A DNA stretch of 64,000 bases from Microlunatus sagamiharensis (GTDB taxonomy: Bacteria; Actinomycetota; Actinomycetes; Propionibacteriales; Propionibacteriaceae), in assembly GCF_900105785.1 (NCBI RefSeq), contig NZ_LT629799.1:2108001-2172000 (forward strand), in the 5' to 3' direction. Numbering within the stretch: position 1 is the first letter of the stretch; each line of letters begins with the position of its first letter. The position numbers and the translations under genes were made by a program. Below, piece after piece: positions 25,609-35,800 of this stretch. The notes below the pieces were generated by a model. It searched no databases. It saw nothing but the letters and a program-made list of their open reading frames with translations, and was not told where the DNA came from.

Positions 25609-28124
25609 ACGAGCCCGGCGAGCGGGCGCCGCGCGGCCTCGTCGAGGTCCGCGGCGCCCGCGAGCACAACCTCCGCGACGTCGACGTCTCGCTGCCGCGC
25701 GACGCGGTCGTCGCCTTCACCGGCATCTCCGGGTCGGGCAAGTCCTCGCTCGCGTTCGCGACGATCTTCGCGGAGTCCCAGCGCCGCTACCTGGAGTCGG
25801 TGGCGCCGTACGCCCGCCGGCTGATCCAGCAGGCCGGGGTCCCCCGTGTCGCCTCGGTGACCGGTCTGCCGCCGGCCGTCGCCCTGCAGCAGCAGCGCGG
25901 CGGGGTCGGGTCCCGGTCGTCGGTCGGCACCCTGACCACGCTGTCGAACACGCTGCGGATGCTCTTCTCCCGTGTCGGGGACTACCCCGACGGCGCCGAG
26001 CGCCTCGACTCCGACGCCTTCTCGGCCAACACCCCGGCCGGCGCGTGCCCGCACTGCCACGGCGTCGGCCAGGTCTACGCCGTGAGCGAGTCCTCCGTCG
26101 TGCCCGACCCCTCGCTGAGCATCCGCGACGGCGCGGTCGCCGCCTGGCCGGGCGCGTGGCTCGGCAAGAACTTCCGCGACATCCTCCGGGTGCTGGGCTA
26201 CGACGTCGACCGGCCGTGGCGCGAGCTCGACCGGGCCGACCGCGACTGGATCCTCTTCACCGACGAGCACCCCGTCGTCACCGTGAACTTCGAGCGCGAG
26301 GCCGGTCGGATCCAGCGGCCCTACCAGGGCCGTTGGACGGGTGTGCGCGAGTACGTGCTCACGACCTTCGCGACCACGAGGTCGGCCCCCATCCGCCGGC
26401 GCCTGCGCGGCTACCTCGACGCCAGCCCCTGCCCGGTCTGCGGCGGCCGCCGCCTGCGGCCGGAGGCCCTCGCCGTCACCTTCGCCGGCCACGACATCGC
26501 CTCGTTGACCGCCCTGCCCGTCGAGCGCCTGACCGCCGTCCTCGAGGAGGCGGTGGGTGCGCACGACCCCGACAGCGCCGCCGGCACGCTGCTGGGCGAG
26601 CTGCTCGGGCGTACGGCGCTCGTGGTCGACCTGGGCCTGGGCTACCTCGCGCTCGACCGGGCGCTGCCGACGCTGTCGTCCGGCGAGCTCCAGCGGCTGC
26701 GCCTCGCCACGCAGCTGCGCTCCGGGCTCTTCGGCGTCGTCTACGTCCTCGACGAACCCTCCGCCGGCCTGCACCCGGCCGACACCGAGGCCCTGCAGGA
26801 GGTGCTGCTCGGCCTGCGCGACGCGGGCAACACCGTCCTGCTCGTGGAGCACGACCTCGACCTCGTGCGGCAGGCCGACTGGCTGGTCGACGTCGGTCCC
26901 GGGGCCGGCTCCGGCGGCGGCCTCGTGCTGCACAGCGGGCCGGTCGACGGCCTGGCGGCGGTCGAGGCCTCGGCGACCAGGCCCTACCTCGACCCGGCCT
27001 ACCGGCCGGTGGTCAACGCCTCGCCGCGGGCGCCGCAGGAGTGGCTGCGGCTCGAGGGCGTGAGCGCCCACAACCTGCACGACCTCGACGTCGCGCTCCC
27101 CCTCGGCACGCTGACCGTCGTCACCGGCGTCTCGGGCGCCGGCAAGACGAGCCTGGTCAGGGTCCTGACCGGAGCCGTCCGCGACCACCTCGGGCTGCCC
27201 GACGAGCCCGAGGAGGACGGTGAGGAGCCGGACGAGGACACCGAGGACACGACCGCGGGCGAGGCGGACGACACGGCCGCCGACGACGTCGAGCCGCGGC
27301 CCGAGGTCCGGCGGGCGTACGGCCTCGAGCAGGTGACCCGGCTCGTGGTCGTCGACCAGCGCCCGATCGGCCGGACGCCGCGCTCGAACCTCGCCACCTA
27401 CACCGGGCTGTTCGACGCCGTCCGGTCCGCGTACGCCCGCACGCCCGAGGCGAAGGCCCGGCGCTGGAGCGCCAGCCGCTTCTCCTTCAACGTGGCCGCG
27501 GGACGCTGCCCGACCTGCAAGGGCGAGGGGTTCGTCGCCGTGCGGATGCTCTTCCTGCCCGGCTCCTACTCACGCTGCCCCACCTGCCACGGCTCGCGCT
27601 ACGCCGCGGAGACCCTCGAGGTCACCCGCGGCGGCCTGAGCATCGCCGACGTGCTCGACCTCGACGTCGATCAGGCGGTGGAGGCGCTGGCCGACATCCC
27701 GGCCGCCGTGCGGGGGCTGACCGCGCTGCGCGACGTGGGTCTCGGCTATCTGCGCCTCGGCCAGCCGGCGACCGAGCTCTCCGGGGGCGAGGCGCAGCGC
27801 ATCAAGCTCGCCACCGAGCTGCAGCGCTCACGGCTGGCCGGCACGCTCTACGTCCTCGACGAGCCGACGACCGGGCTGCACCCGGCCGACACCGAGCGGC
27901 TGCTGCGGCTGCTGCAGGGCCTGGTCGACGGCGGCAGCACCGTCGTGGTCGTCGAGCACGACGCGGCCGTGGCCCTCGCGGCCGACTGGCTCGTCGACCT
28001 CGGGCCCGGGGGCGGAGACGCGGGCGGCCGGGTCGTCGACGCCGGCACCCCGGTCGAGGTGGCCCGGCGGGCGCTCGGCCCGACCGGCTCGCACCTGGCG
28101 CGGAGGCTCAGCCCGACAGGCTGA
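25605..28124 (+). CDS. Class II UvrA-like ABC ATPase with CTG start
   Basis: This paralogue of excinuclease subunit A, 839 residues, lacks the UvrB-binding size of true UvrA (about 950) and resembles UvrA2/DrrC-type proteins linked to DNA-damaging drugs. It has Walker A sites at about 40 (GISGSGKSS) and 508 (GVSGAGKTS), signatures [11 protein letters not shown] and [22 protein letters not shown] and [11 protein letters not shown], and Cys pairs CPHCHG, CPVCGG, CPTCKG and CPTCHG for zinc. Residues about 533-563 are a very acidic insert. No ATG, GTG or TTG exists in frame between the last upstream stop (25242) and Walker A; only CTG at 25605, overlapping the FKBP TGA, fits. A GTG at 25800 would delete Walker A. 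Confidence 0.86.
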   Translation: MNEPGERAPRGLVEVRGAREHNLRDVDVSLPRDAVVAFTGISGSGKSSLAFATIFAESQRRYLESVAPYARRLIQQAGVPRVASVTGLPPAVALQQQRGGVGSRSSVGTLTTLSNTLRMLFSRVGDYPDGAERLDSDAFSANTPAGACPHCHGVGQVYAVSESSVVPDPSLSIRDGAVAAWPGAWLGKNFRDILRVLGYDVDRPWRELDRADRDWILFTDEHPVVTVNFEREAGRIQRPYQGRWTGVREYVLTTFATTRSAPIRRRLRGYLDASPCPVCGGRRLRPEALAVTFAGHDIASLTALPVERLTAVLEEAVGAHDPDSAAGTLLGELLGRTALVVDLGLGYLALDRALPTLSSGELQRLRLATQLRSGLFGVVYVLDEPSAGLHPADTEALQEVLLGLRDAGNTVLLVEHDLDLVRQADWLVDVGPGAGSGGGLVLHSGPVDGLAAVEASATRPYLDPAYRPVVNASPRAPQEWLRLEGVSAHNLHDLDVALPLGTLTVVTGVSGAGKTSLVRVLTGAVRDHLGLPDEPEEDGEEPDEDTEDTTAGEADDTAADDVEPRPEVRRAYGLEQVTRLVVVDQRPIGRTPRSNLATYTGLFDAVRSAYARTPEAKARRWSASRFSFNVAAGRCPTCKGEGFVAVRMLFLPGSYSRCPTCHGSRYAAETLEVTRGGLSIADVLDLDVDQAVEALADIPAAVRGLTALRDVGLGYLRLGQPATELSGGEAQRIKLATELQRSRLAGTLYVLDEPTTGLHPADTERLLRLLQGLVDGGSTVVVVEHDAAVALAADWLVDLGPGGGDAGGRVVDAGTPVEVARRALGPTGSHLARRLSPTG

Positions 28125-28127
28125 GGC

Positions 28128-30044
28128 TCACCAGCTGCTGCTACCTCCGCCGCCGCCGCCACCACCGGAGAAACCGCCTCCGCCGAAGGAGCTGCCGCCA
28201 CCGAAGCCGGTGCCGCTGCTTCCCGAGCTCGCGCTCGGCACCGGCGTGGCCGCCGAGCTCAGCGCGCCCGTCAGGAAGCCTGTGTTGAAGGAGGCGAGGT
28301 TGAGGTTGCCGTAGTACCAGTACGGCGTGGTGTCCGGGATGCGGCCCATGGCCACCAGGTCGCCGCACACCTTGGCCCAGCGGTCGGCGAGCCCGAACAC
28401 GATGGCCCAGGGCAGGTAGCGCGAGAAGATGTCCTCGCCCTCCTCGAAGCGCAGCTGGTCGGCCTCGGCCGTGGCCAGGTACTTCTCGAAGCCCTCGACC
28501 TGGTCGGTCCAGGCGCGGCCCTCGGGCGTGCGCTGCCCGCGACGCATCTTGTGCTTGACCACCGCGACCGTGATGACCACCGGCAGCAGCGCCACGGCGA
28601 GGAGCAGCGCCCACAGCCCGGCGTGAACGATCCCGAAGATCGAGAGCGCGACGACGGCGAAGCCGAGGCTCGTCGTCGTCTTCTTGCCGGGCACCTTGGT
28701 GAACCAGCCGCGCGCGGCGACCTGCTGGCGCACGGCGGCGTCCATGTCCTGGTGCGCCCGCAGCATGCTGCCCTGCGAGCTGAGGTCGACGACCGTGCCG
28801 GGCGGGTCGCCGCGGAAGACCCCGTTGAGGAGCCGCATCTCGTGCGGCGCCGTGGCGACGTTGGGGTCCCGCAGCTCGACGCGGACGTCGTCCTTGCTCT
28901 CGCTGATGATCCGCAGCCCACCCCGGACCGCGAGGTCGACCAGCGTCGCCGCGGTCTCCTTGGTGTCGATCTGGCCGTCGACGAGCATCCCGGCCTCGGC
29001 GACCGGGATCTTCGGGGGCACGAAGGCCACGGGGATCTGCATGTCCGGGTCGCTCAGCTCCGTGGCGACCTGCTGGTCACCGACCGGGAACGTGCCGGGC
29101 GGCATACCGGCAAAGCGCTGGTCTCGCCCGTTGCGCCGGTAGTAGGCGGCACCGAGCAACGGGCTGGCGATCGCCGCCCCGCCGACCGCGACCCCCGCAC
29201 CCACGAGCGCCGCGTTCTCAGCCGGCGTCCGGGCGTCGGCGCGCGGTTGCAGGTCAGGGGTGACGACGGCGACCTGGCCCGGCTCGATCTTGACGCCGAT
29301 CGTCATGTTCGACCGTGCGGCGAGGTCGTTCGTCTGAAACACACCGACGTCGCCCTGGACCCTCGGCGTCTGGGTGCAGGGGTCCTTGGAACCGACCGGC
29401 CCGGCGTAGCAGGTGAGCGCGTCCTCGTACGGGCCGTCAGGAACGTCGGCCGTGACGGCCACCCGCTCGAACGCTGGGTTCCCTGTGCCCGTGACGTCCC
29501 AGTACAGCTCGTCGTACGGAGGATTCGCGCCGGGCGAGCTGCGCAGCGCGCCCTGCACGTCGTACGTGATGACGTAGGTCGCGGTGGGGGCTGAGACCGT
29601 CTCGCTCGAGCTGCCGATCGTCAGAGTCGTCTCGACCAGACGACCCTTCTGAGAAGAGTCGTCCTCCTGGCTGACGTCGGTGTTGACCCCGTCAGGGCTG
29701 GAGACCCTGATGTTGCTGAGCGTGTAGACGGCGTCCTGGTCGGTGTCCTTGCCGTTCTCCGACCAGGGCTCGCGGACGACGAGGGTCCGCTTGATGCCGT
29801 GGCGGCCGGACTCACTGCCGAACTGCCAGACCCACGTCTCCTTGACGCTCAGCACGCCGCTCGGGTTGACCGTGTAGGCGACGTCCAGCGACCGCACCAG
29901 GTCGCTCGTGGCGGCGTACGCGGGCCGAGCGCCCAGCGCGAGCGTGGTCAGGACCACGCCGCAGGCGAGGAGCAGCGCGGCCAGCAGCCGCCCGGCGCGA
30001 CCGAGCGGGGCCGGCAGGAGCGCCGCCCTCGCCCGGGAGCTCAC
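28128..30044 (-). CDS. DUF2207 membrane protein with Gly-rich tail
   Basis: This 638-residue protein has a signal peptide (ending ARPAYA, about 45), an extracellular beta-rich DUF2207 domain (about 48-280), a transmembrane segment near 300, a cytoplasmic part with two more close helices near 480, and a Gly/Ser-rich C-terminus with [16 protein letters not shown]. Such YciQ-like proteins are widespread and uncharacterised; the Gly-rich tail is typical. The GTG start has GGAGGAA five bases before it and overlaps the smpB stop by four bases (GTGA). It is convergent with the UvrA paralogue, three bases apart. Confidence 0.82.
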   Translation of the reverse strand: MSSRARAALLPAPLGRAGRLLAALLLACGVVLTTLALGARPAYAATSDLVRSLDVAYTVNPSGVLSVKETWVWQFGSESGRHGIKRTLVVREPWSENGKDTDQDAVYTLSNIRVSSPDGVNTDVSQEDDSSQKGRLVETTLTIGSSSETVSAPTATYVITYDVQGALRSSPGANPPYDELYWDVTGTGNPAFERVAVTADVPDGPYEDALTCYAGPVGSKDPCTQTPRVQGDVGVFQTNDLAARSNMTIGVKIEPGQVAVVTPDLQPRADARTPAENAALVGAGVAVGGAAIASPLLGAAYYRRNGRDQRFAGMPPGTFPVGDQQVATELSDPDMQIPVAFVPPKIPVAEAGMLVDGQIDTKETAATLVDLAVRGGLRIISESKDDVRVELRDPNVATAPHEMRLLNGVFRGDPPGTVVDLSSQGSMLRAHQDMDAAVRQQVAARGWFTKVPGKKTTTSLGFAVVALSIFGIVHAGLWALLLAVALLPVVITVAVVKHKMRRGQRTPEGRAWTDQVEGFEKYLATAEADQLRFEEGEDIFSRYLPWAIVFGLADRWAKVCGDLVAMGRIPDTTPYWYYGNLNLASFNTGFLTGALSSAATPVPSASSGSSGTGFGGGSSFGGGGFSGGGGGGGGSSSW

Positions 30045-30520
30045 CGATTCCTCCGGTTGCGGGCGGCCAGGGCCCGCTCGGCCTCGCGGCGCCCCTCGCG
30101 CTCGGCGAGGGCGTGGCGCTTGTCGTACTCCCGCTTGCCGGTGCCGAGCGCCAGCTCGACCTTGGCGTAGCCGTCGTTGAAGTAGAGCGACAGCGGGATG
30201 AGCGTCGCCGCGCCCGTGGAGCCGAGCTCGCGGGCGATCTTGTCGATCTCGCGGCGGTTGAGCAGCAGCTTGCGGGTGCGCCGCGCGGTGTGGTTGGTCC
30301 AGGTGCCGTGGCTGTACTCGGGGATGTTCGCGCCCCGCAGCCACACCTCGCCGTCGTCCAGCGTGGCGTACGCGTCGGTCAGGTTGGCGTGGCCGGCCCG
30401 CAGGGACTTGACCTCGGTCCCGCTCAGGACGAGGCCCGCCTCCCACGTGTCGTGGATGGTGTAGTCGTGCCGCGCCTTCTTGTTCGACGCGACGACGCTG
30501 CGACCCTTCTCCTTCGGCAT
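30041..30520 (-). CDS. smpB: SsrA-binding protein SmpB
   Basis: This 159-residue partner of tmRNA carries it to the stalled ribosome and mimics the codon-anticodon stem. It has the OB-fold core ([52 protein letters not shown]) and the basic C-terminal helix ([18 protein letters not shown]) that inserts into the mRNA channel. I prefer ATG 30520 since GGGAGA is nine bases before it; another ATG lies three codons upstream. Its stop overlaps the DUF2207 start. Confidence 0.95.
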   Translation of the reverse strand: MPKEKGRSVVASNKKARHDYTIHDTWEAGLVLSGTEVKSLRAGHANLTDAYATLDDGEVWLRGANIPEYSHGTWTNHTARRTRKLLLNRREIDKIARELGSTGAATLIPLSLYFNDGYAKVELALGTGKREYDKRHALAEREGRREAERALAARNRRNR

Positions 30521-30554
30521 GAGACCCATTCTCCCTGCTCGCGGGGTCGCCCGG

Positions 30555-30584
30555 GGTCCCGCCTCCGTGGACGGAGGCGGGACC
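30555..30584 (-). terminator. Terminator after alcohol dehydrogenase
   Basis: This is a 14-base-pair perfect inverted repeat (GGTCCCGCCTCCGT and its complement) separated by two bases. It starts seven bases past the alcohol dehydrogenase stop on the minus strand, before smpB. Confidence 0.75.
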
Positions 30585-30591
30585 GGCGCGA

Positions 30592-31635
30592 TCAGCCCAG
30601 CGTGGCGGTGTCGATGACGAAGCGGTAGCGGACGTCGCTGGCGACGACCCGGTCCCAGGCCTCGTTGATCTTGTCGGCGCTGATGACCTCGATCTCGGCG
30701 CCCAGGCCGTGCTCGGCGCAGAAGTCGAGCATCTCCTGGGTCTCGGGGATCCCGCCGATGCTCGAGCCGGCGAGGCTGCGGCGGCCCGGGAGCAGCGAGA
30801 AGGCCTTGACCGACATCGGGTGCTCGGGGGCGCCGACCTCGACGAGGGTGCCGTCGACGCGCAGCAGGCTCATGTACGCGTCCAGGTCGAGGTTCGCCGA
30901 GACGGTGTTGACGATGAGGTCGAAGGACCCCTTCAGCTGCTCGAACGTGGCGGGGTCGCTCGTCGCGTAGTAGTGGTCGGCCCCGAGGCGGAGCCCGTCC
31001 TCCTGCTTCTTGAGCGACTGGCTGAGCACCGTGACCTCGGCGCCCATCGCGTGGGCGATCTTGACGCCCATGTGGCCGAGCCCGCCGAGGCCGATGATGG
31101 CGACCTTCTTGCCGGGGCCCGCGTCCCAGTGGTTCAGCGGGGAGTAGAGGGTGATGCCGGCGCAGAGCAGCGGGGCCGCCTCGTCGAGCTCGATGCCCTC
31201 GGGGATGCGCAGCGCGAAGTCCTCCTCGACCACGATGTGGGTCGAGTAGCCGCCGGCGGTCGGCTTGCCGTCGCGGCCGATGCCGCCGTAGGTGCCGATG
31301 TTGCCGTTGAGGCAGTACTGCTCCAGGCCCTGCTTGCAGCTGTCGCACTCGCGGCAGGAGTCGACGAGGCAGCCGACGCCGACGCGGTCGCCGACCTTGT
31401 GCTTGCTGACGTCCGACCCGACCTCGGCGACGACGCCGGCGATCTCGTGGCCGACGACGATCGGCCAGCCGGCGTCGCCCCACTCGCCGCGGGCGGTGTG
31501 GATGTCGGAGTGGCAGATGCCGGCGAACTTGATGTCGATCAGGATCTCGGTCGGGCCGACGTCGCGGCGCTCGATCGTGGTCGGGGCGAGCGGCTCGGTG
31601 GCGCTCGGGGCTGCGTACGCATGCACGGTCAGCAT
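30592..31635 (-). CDS. Zinc-dependent NAD(P) alcohol dehydrogenase, cinnamyl-alcohol type (AdhC-like)
   Basis: This 347-residue medium-chain dehydrogenase reduces or oxidises aldehyde/alcohol pairs, likely with NADP. Catalytic zinc ligands are in GICHSD and GHEIAG; the structural zinc Cys quartet is [15 protein letters not shown]; the Rossmann motif is [16 protein letters not shown] is typical of the YahK/AdhC group. The ATG at 31635 has GAGGAGC five bases upstream, while the frame runs further 5'. It lies between the M23 peptidase and smpB, but its own terminator indicates a separate unit. Confidence 0.9.
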   Translation of the reverse strand: MLTVHAYAAPSATEPLAPTTIERRDVGPTEILIDIKFAGICHSDIHTARGEWGDAGWPIVVGHEIAGVVAEVGSDVSKHKVGDRVGVGCLVDSCRECDSCKQGLEQYCLNGNIGTYGGIGRDGKPTAGGYSTHIVVEEDFALRIPEGIELDEAAPLLCAGITLYSPLNHWDAGPGKKVAIIGLGGLGHMGVKIAHAMGAEVTVLSQSLKKQEDGLRLGADHYYATSDPATFEQLKGSFDLIVNTVSANLDLDAYMSLLRVDGTLVEVGAPEHPMSVKAFSLLPGRRSLAGSSIGGIPETQEMLDFCAEHGLGAEIEVISADKINEAWDRVVASDVRYRFVIDTATLG

Positions 31636-31931
31636 GGGTGCTCCTCGGTGGTCGTGGACGTCCAGGGCGGCGGGGTGACCGCGCGGGCACCTGGGTCCGG
31701 CGTGCCGGGGGCTACGGCACCCGGCGGCGGCGACCGCTCGGAGGCGGCGCCGTGGCCATCGTAGGCGGACGCACCGCAGGGGTCCCGGGGCGGTCGGCCG
31801 CCCCTCCCCCGCCCCCGGAACCCGTACACGCCGGGGCCGGACCCGCTTCCCCTGCGGTCCGACCCCGGCGTGCAGCACCGGGAGGTGTTTCCTGGGCCGG
31901 GTTGCGAGTCCGGCTCAGCTCGTGGGGCTGG

Positions 31932-33443
31932 TCAGTACCAGCTCATCGGGTTCACCATCGAGCCGTTCAGCCACACCATGAGGTGGAGGTGGCAGCCCGT
32001 GGAGTAGCCCGTCGTTCCGACGTAGCCGATGACCTGGCCCTTGCGCACCCGGTCACCCACCCCGACGGTGTAGCGGATGGCGTGGTTGTAGCCGGTGGTC
32101 ACGTACTTCCCGTCGACCCGGCCGTGGTCGATCATCAGCCGGTTGCCGTAGCCGGCGTTGTAGTACTTCTCCGACACCACGCCGTCGTACGCGGCGTGCA
32201 TGGCCGTCCCGCACCCGGCGCCGAAGTCGGTGCCGTCGTGCAGCTTCCACACGTGCAGCACGGGGTGGAGCCGCATCCCGTAGGGCGACGTGATGGGCGC
32301 CGAGACCGGGTAGATGAAGCCGTGGTGGGCACCGGACGAGGAGCTGCTGCCCACCGAGGGGCGGGGGGCGGCGGGCCGCGGGGTCGCCGACCGGGTCGAG
32401 CGGGACGCCGACGAGGACCGCTTGGCCGACTTGGCCGCCTTGGCCGCGCTGGCGGCCTGACGCGCCTCCTTGGCCTGCTCCGCGGCGCGCCGGGCGGCCG
32501 CCGCCTTCTCGGCGGCCCGGGCCGCCGCCTTCTCCTTGGCGATGCGCGCCGCGATGCGGTTCTCCACCGACGACCGCTCGGCGGTCAGCTTGGCGTACTG
32601 GGCCTTGTCGTTCGCGACGTCCTTGGCCGCGACCTGCTGGGCTGCCTGGCGGGCCGACACCTCGCCGGCCACGGCGGCCTGGGCCGAGCGGGCCTGGGCC
32701 TCGAGCGTGCGGGTGCGGGCTAGGGAGTCGGCTGCCTCGGCGCGGTCGTCGGCGACCTTCTTCTCGGCCTTGGCCATCTCGGCCCGCTTGGCCTTGAGCT
32801 GCGCCTCGAGCGCCAGCAGGTCGTCGATCTTGGCCTGCGTGGTGTCGAACATCGTCGTCGACCACTGCATGCGGGTCGCCAGGTCGGCGGTGCTCGCGTC
32901 GGTGATCACCGCGATGGGCATCAGGTTGGTCTGCTGCTGGTAGGCGCTGCGCACCATCACCCCGACCATCTTCTTCTTGGCGTCGAGCCGCTCCTGGCAC
33001 TCGAGGACCGCGGCCTTGGCCTTGGCGAGGTCGGTCTGCGCCTGCTTCAGCTTCTTGGCCAGCCGGGCGTCCTCGACCCGCGCGGCGTCCAGCGCGGACT
33101 GCGCGCTGGCCAGCGCGGCCTGGGCGGAGGCCAGCCGGCTCTCCGCCTCGTCGAGCCGGACGCCGGCGCTGCTCAGCGCCGCGCTCGACTCGCTGAGGTC
33201 GGCCTTGGTCCGGCTGATCTGCTGCTTGAGCTCGGCCCGGCGGTCGGTCAGGTCGTCGGCCTGGGCCGACGAGACCAGCAGGCCGGCACTGAGGGCGACG
33301 ACCAGCGCACCGGTCATGAGGGCGGCGGGTACGCGGCGAGGCGTGGCCAGGGCGCGGCGGAGCGGATGGAGCGGGTGGGGCTGACGCTGACCGGTGCGGT
33401 CGTCAGCGTCCGGAGCGTCGGTGACGCGGGGAAGGTCCGGCAC
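31932..33443 (-). CDS. M23 (LytM) peptidase with N-terminal coiled coil, probable FtsEX-controlled hydrolase
   Basis: This 503-residue exported peptidoglycan endopeptidase has a signal peptide after a 38-residue N-region (hydrophobic 39-60, cleavage near AQA), a long Ala/Lys/Gln coiled coil (about 65-345), a Ser/Pro linker and a C-terminal M23 domain (about 380-503). Zinc ligands are visible in HDGTDFG and HLHLMV. The GTG start at 33443 has GGGAGA five bases before it. Coiled coil plus M23 beside ftsEX matches EnvC, PcsB and RipC-type activators or hydrolases controlled by FtsEX. It sits 597 bases after ftsX, with its own promoter, so coupling is functional rather than operonic. Confidence 0.87.
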   Translation of the reverse strand: MPDLPRVTDAPDADDRTGQRQPHPLHPLRRALATPRRVPAALMTGALVVALSAGLLVSSAQADDLTDRRAELKQQISRTKADLSESSAALSSAGVRLDEAESRLASAQAALASAQSALDAARVEDARLAKKLKQAQTDLAKAKAAVLECQERLDAKKKMVGVMVRSAYQQQTNLMPIAVITDASTADLATRMQWSTTMFDTTQAKIDDLLALEAQLKAKRAEMAKAEKKVADDRAEAADSLARTRTLEAQARSAQAAVAGEVSARQAAQQVAAKDVANDKAQYAKLTAERSSVENRIAARIAKEKAAARAAEKAAAARRAAEQAKEARQAASAAKAAKSAKRSSSASRSTRSATPRPAAPRPSVGSSSSSGAHHGFIYPVSAPITSPYGMRLHPVLHVWKLHDGTDFGAGCGTAMHAAYDGVVSEKYYNAGYGNRLMIDHGRVDGKYVTTGYNHAIRYTVGVGDRVRKGQVIGYVGTTGYSTGCHLHLMVWLNGSMVNPMSWY

Positions 33444-33790
33444 AGCTGTCTCCCAATTCGGGGGTCCGCCGAGGGCTGCTGCAGGACCGTTCGCGGCGGT
33501 CCGGCTCTGACTCTCGACTTGAGATCGAGATTCTGGGGAGAATCCCGGTGTGTCGGTCGGGGTGACCGGCGGCCCGGATGTTACGCAGACGTCAGACCGG
33601 GGTCGCAACCCCTGGCACGCGAGTCACAGCCGTCCCAGGCGTGACTGAAGGTGAAGGCTTCATCGAGACTTCAGCAGCACGGTCGAGGCAGCACAGAGGC
33701 GCCTGAGGTGTCAAGACCCTGCAGTCCGAAGAGGCCCCGAGAGGCCCCGAGAAGCCGTCGGAGCACCAGCGCCCTGGTGCGAGGTCGTTG

Positions 33791-33910
33791 GACCACCGGT
33801 CAGCAGTGGGCGCCAAGCCGCCCTGCCGGACCCGGAACCGACCAGTGGTCAGCAGTGGGCGGTCTGGGCGCTCGGAACGGCCCGGAAGTGACCAGTGGTC
33901 GAGCGGGCGG
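33791..33910. repeat. Three direct repeats spaced 49-50 bases
   Basis: Near-palindromic GACCA[CG][CT]GGTC cores occur at 33791, 33840 and 33890. The first two continue as AGCAGTGGGCG, and the second and third are preceded by CCGGAA. The regular 49- and 50-base spacing suggests a protein-binding array or a decayed tandem duplication. Confidence 0.65.
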
Positions 33911-33967
33911 AACCGGGGCCGGGTTCAGGAGTCCGAAGCCAGGGAGGCGAGGACGGCGGAGACGACC

Positions 33968-33996
33968 AGGCCCACCGCTCGAGGAGCGGTGGGCCT
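33968..33996 (-). terminator. Terminator of the prfB-ftsE-ftsX transcript
   Basis: This is a 13-base-pair perfect stem (AGGCCCACCGCTC / GAGCGGTGGGCCT) with a three-base loop, 45 bases beyond the ftsX stop on the minus strand. It ends the cell-division transcript before the M23 gene. Confidence 0.8.
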
Positions 33997-34040
33997 GGAT
34001 CAGCGGCTCGAGGTCGAGCCGGCGGGACAGCGTACGGACG

Positions 34041-34955
34041 TCAGACGCGCAGGTACTTCCGCGTCGTGACGAGCGTCGGGATGATCGCCAGGACCAGGCC
34101 CACGAGGGCGACGCCGAGCATGGCCAGGCCGGTCTGGCTCCAGCCGATCCAGGGGATCGAGCGGATGGCCGGCTCGGCGCGCTGCATGACGATGAAGTAG
34201 ACGCCGGCGGCGAGGGTCCCGCAGGCCAGCGCGGCCCCGACGAGGGCCGAGAAGACGGCCTCGAGCAGGAACGGCAGCGTGATGTAGAGGTTGCTCGCGC
34301 CGACCAGGCGCATGATGCCGATCTCCCGCCGTCGGGCGAACGTGGCCAGCCTGATGGTGTTGCCGATCTGCAGGGCCGCGGCGACGAGCAGCAGCGCGGA
34401 GGCGATGATCGTCCCCCACTGCACGAAGTTCAGGGCGTTGAAGAAGGGGTCGAGGTACTGGCGGAGGTCCTGGACCTTCTGCACCCCGCGCAGCCCCTGC
34501 ACCGAGCTGACGACGCCCTGGTACTCCTCCGGGTTCTTGAGCTTGACCCGGAAGGACTCCTGCATCTGGTCGACCGTCAGCGAGTCGCGGATGGGGCTGC
34601 CCGCGTACGCCCGCTGGAACTCGTCGTACGCCATCTGCTTGGTCTCGAAGTAGACGCCGTCGGCCGCGACCTCGGGGTTGGACAGCAGCGTCTGCTGGAT
34701 GACCTGCTTCTGGGCGTCGGTCGCGTCGGTGCCGGGGTCGCAGTTGTCGCCCTGGACGTCGGCGGTGCACAGGAAGATCGAGATCTCGATCTTGTCGTAC
34801 CAGCGGCCCTTCATGAGGTCGACCTGCTGGCTGGCCAGCAGGCCCGCGCCGAACAGGGACAGCGAGACCCACATGGTCATGATGACCGCGAGGGTCATCG
34901 TCAGGTTCTGGCGCAGACCGGCGCCGGTCTCGGAGAAGATGTGACGGAAACGCAT
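34041..34955 (-). CDS. ftsX: Cell division protein FtsX
   Basis: This 304-residue membrane subunit of FtsEX has TM1 near 20-42, a large extracellular loop (about 45-175) with two Cys (FLCTADVQGDNC) probably disulfide-bonded, then three C-terminal TM helices. It has no transport role; it relays ATP hydrolysis by FtsE to extracellular peptidoglycan hydrolases. RRREIGIMRLVGASN is the FtsX signature loop. The ATG at 34955 has AAGGA seven bases upstream; an upstream ATG at 34997 overlaps ftsE. It is 19 bases after ftsE. Confidence 0.94.
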   Translation of the reverse strand: MRFRHIFSETGAGLRQNLTMTLAVIMTMWVSLSLFGAGLLASQQVDLMKGRWYDKIEISIFLCTADVQGDNCDPGTDATDAQKQVIQQTLLSNPEVAADGVYFETKQMAYDEFQRAYAGSPIRDSLTVDQMQESFRVKLKNPEEYQGVVSSVQGLRGVQKVQDLRQYLDPFFNALNFVQWGTIIASALLLVAAALQIGNTIRLATFARRREIGIMRLVGASNLYITLPFLLEAVFSALVGAALACGTLAAGVYFIVMQRAEPAIRSIPWIGWSQTGLAMLGVALVGLVLAIIPTLVTTRKYLRV

Positions 34956-34974
34956 CAGCTGTCCTTCTGGGTGC

Positions 34975-35661
34975 TCACTGGTACCCGTACACGCCACGGC
35001 TCTGGTCGCGCACGACCTCGCCGTCGTCGAGCTCGATGACCCGCTTGCGCATCTGGTCGACGATCGTCGAGTCGTGCGTCGCCATCAGCACGGTCGTGTC
35101 CGCGCGGTTGATGCGGTCGAGCAGCTTCATGATGCCGATGCTGGTGGCCGGGTCCAGGTTTCCGGTCGGCTCGTCGGCGATGAGGATCATCGGGCGGTTG
35201 ACGAACGCGCGGGCGATCGCCACGCGCTGCTGCTCCCCGCCGGACAGCTCCTCGGGCAGGCGTCCGCCCTTGCCGTCGAGCCCGACGAGCTCGAGGACCT
35301 CGGGGACGACCCGCTTGATGGTGGACTGCGGCTTGCCGATCACCTGGAGGGCGAAGGCGACGTTGTCGGTGACCGTCTTGTTCGGCAGCAGCCGGAAGTC
35401 CTGGAACACGGTGCCGATCTGGCGGCGCATCGCCGGGATCTTCCAGCTGTGCAGCTTGCCGAGGTCGCGGCCGGCCACGAAGACCTTGCCGCGCGTGGCG
35501 CGCTGCTCGCGCAGGATGAGCCGCAGGAAGGTCGACTTGCCCGAGCCCGAGGCGCCGACGAGGAAGACGAACTCACCCTTGTCGATGTCGACGTTGACGC
35601 GGTCCAGCGCTGCACGGCGCTGGCCGTCGTAGGTCTTGGAGACGCTCTCGAAACGGATCAC
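34975..35661 (-). CDS. ftsE: Cell division ATP-binding protein FtsE
   Basis: This 228-residue cytoplasmic ATPase has Walker [11 protein letters not shown]-loop [13 protein letters not shown], signature [14 protein letters not shown], Walker [13 protein letters not shown] and H-loop ATHD. It pairs with FtsX to control septal peptidoglycan hydrolysis. It starts with GTG. Gene order prfB-ftsE-ftsX is conserved in actinobacteria. Confidence 0.95.
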   Translation of the reverse strand: MIRFESVSKTYDGQRRAALDRVNVDIDKGEFVFLVGASGSGKSTFLRLILREQRATRGKVFVAGRDLGKLHSWKIPAMRRQIGTVFQDFRLLPNKTVTDNVAFALQVIGKPQSTIKRVVPEVLELVGLDGKGGRLPEELSGGEQQRVAIARAFVNRPMILIADEPTGNLDPATSIGIMKLLDRINRADTTVLMATHDSTIVDQMRKRVIELDDGEVVRDQSRGVYGYQ

Positions 35662-35800
35662 TGGCTTGGTCCCGGCCGGGTAGGAAGCTCCGTCCCAGCC
35701 TCACGCTGGGCCAGACGGCCGCGTCCACTGTAGGTGAGCGCGGCGCTCGCCCCCCTCACCTCGGACCCGGGCGCGCCGGGCCGCCCCGGTCGAGCGGGGC

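Larger units (their letters stand above)
33444..34040. other. Intergenic region of 597 bases between ftsX and M23 peptidase genes
   Basis: The region contains no convincing gene. It holds the M23 leader and promoter, a threefold direct repeat at 33791-33910 and a terminator at 33968-33996, listed separately. A short tandem GAGAGGCCCC duplication lies near 33730-33750. Confidence 0.6.
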
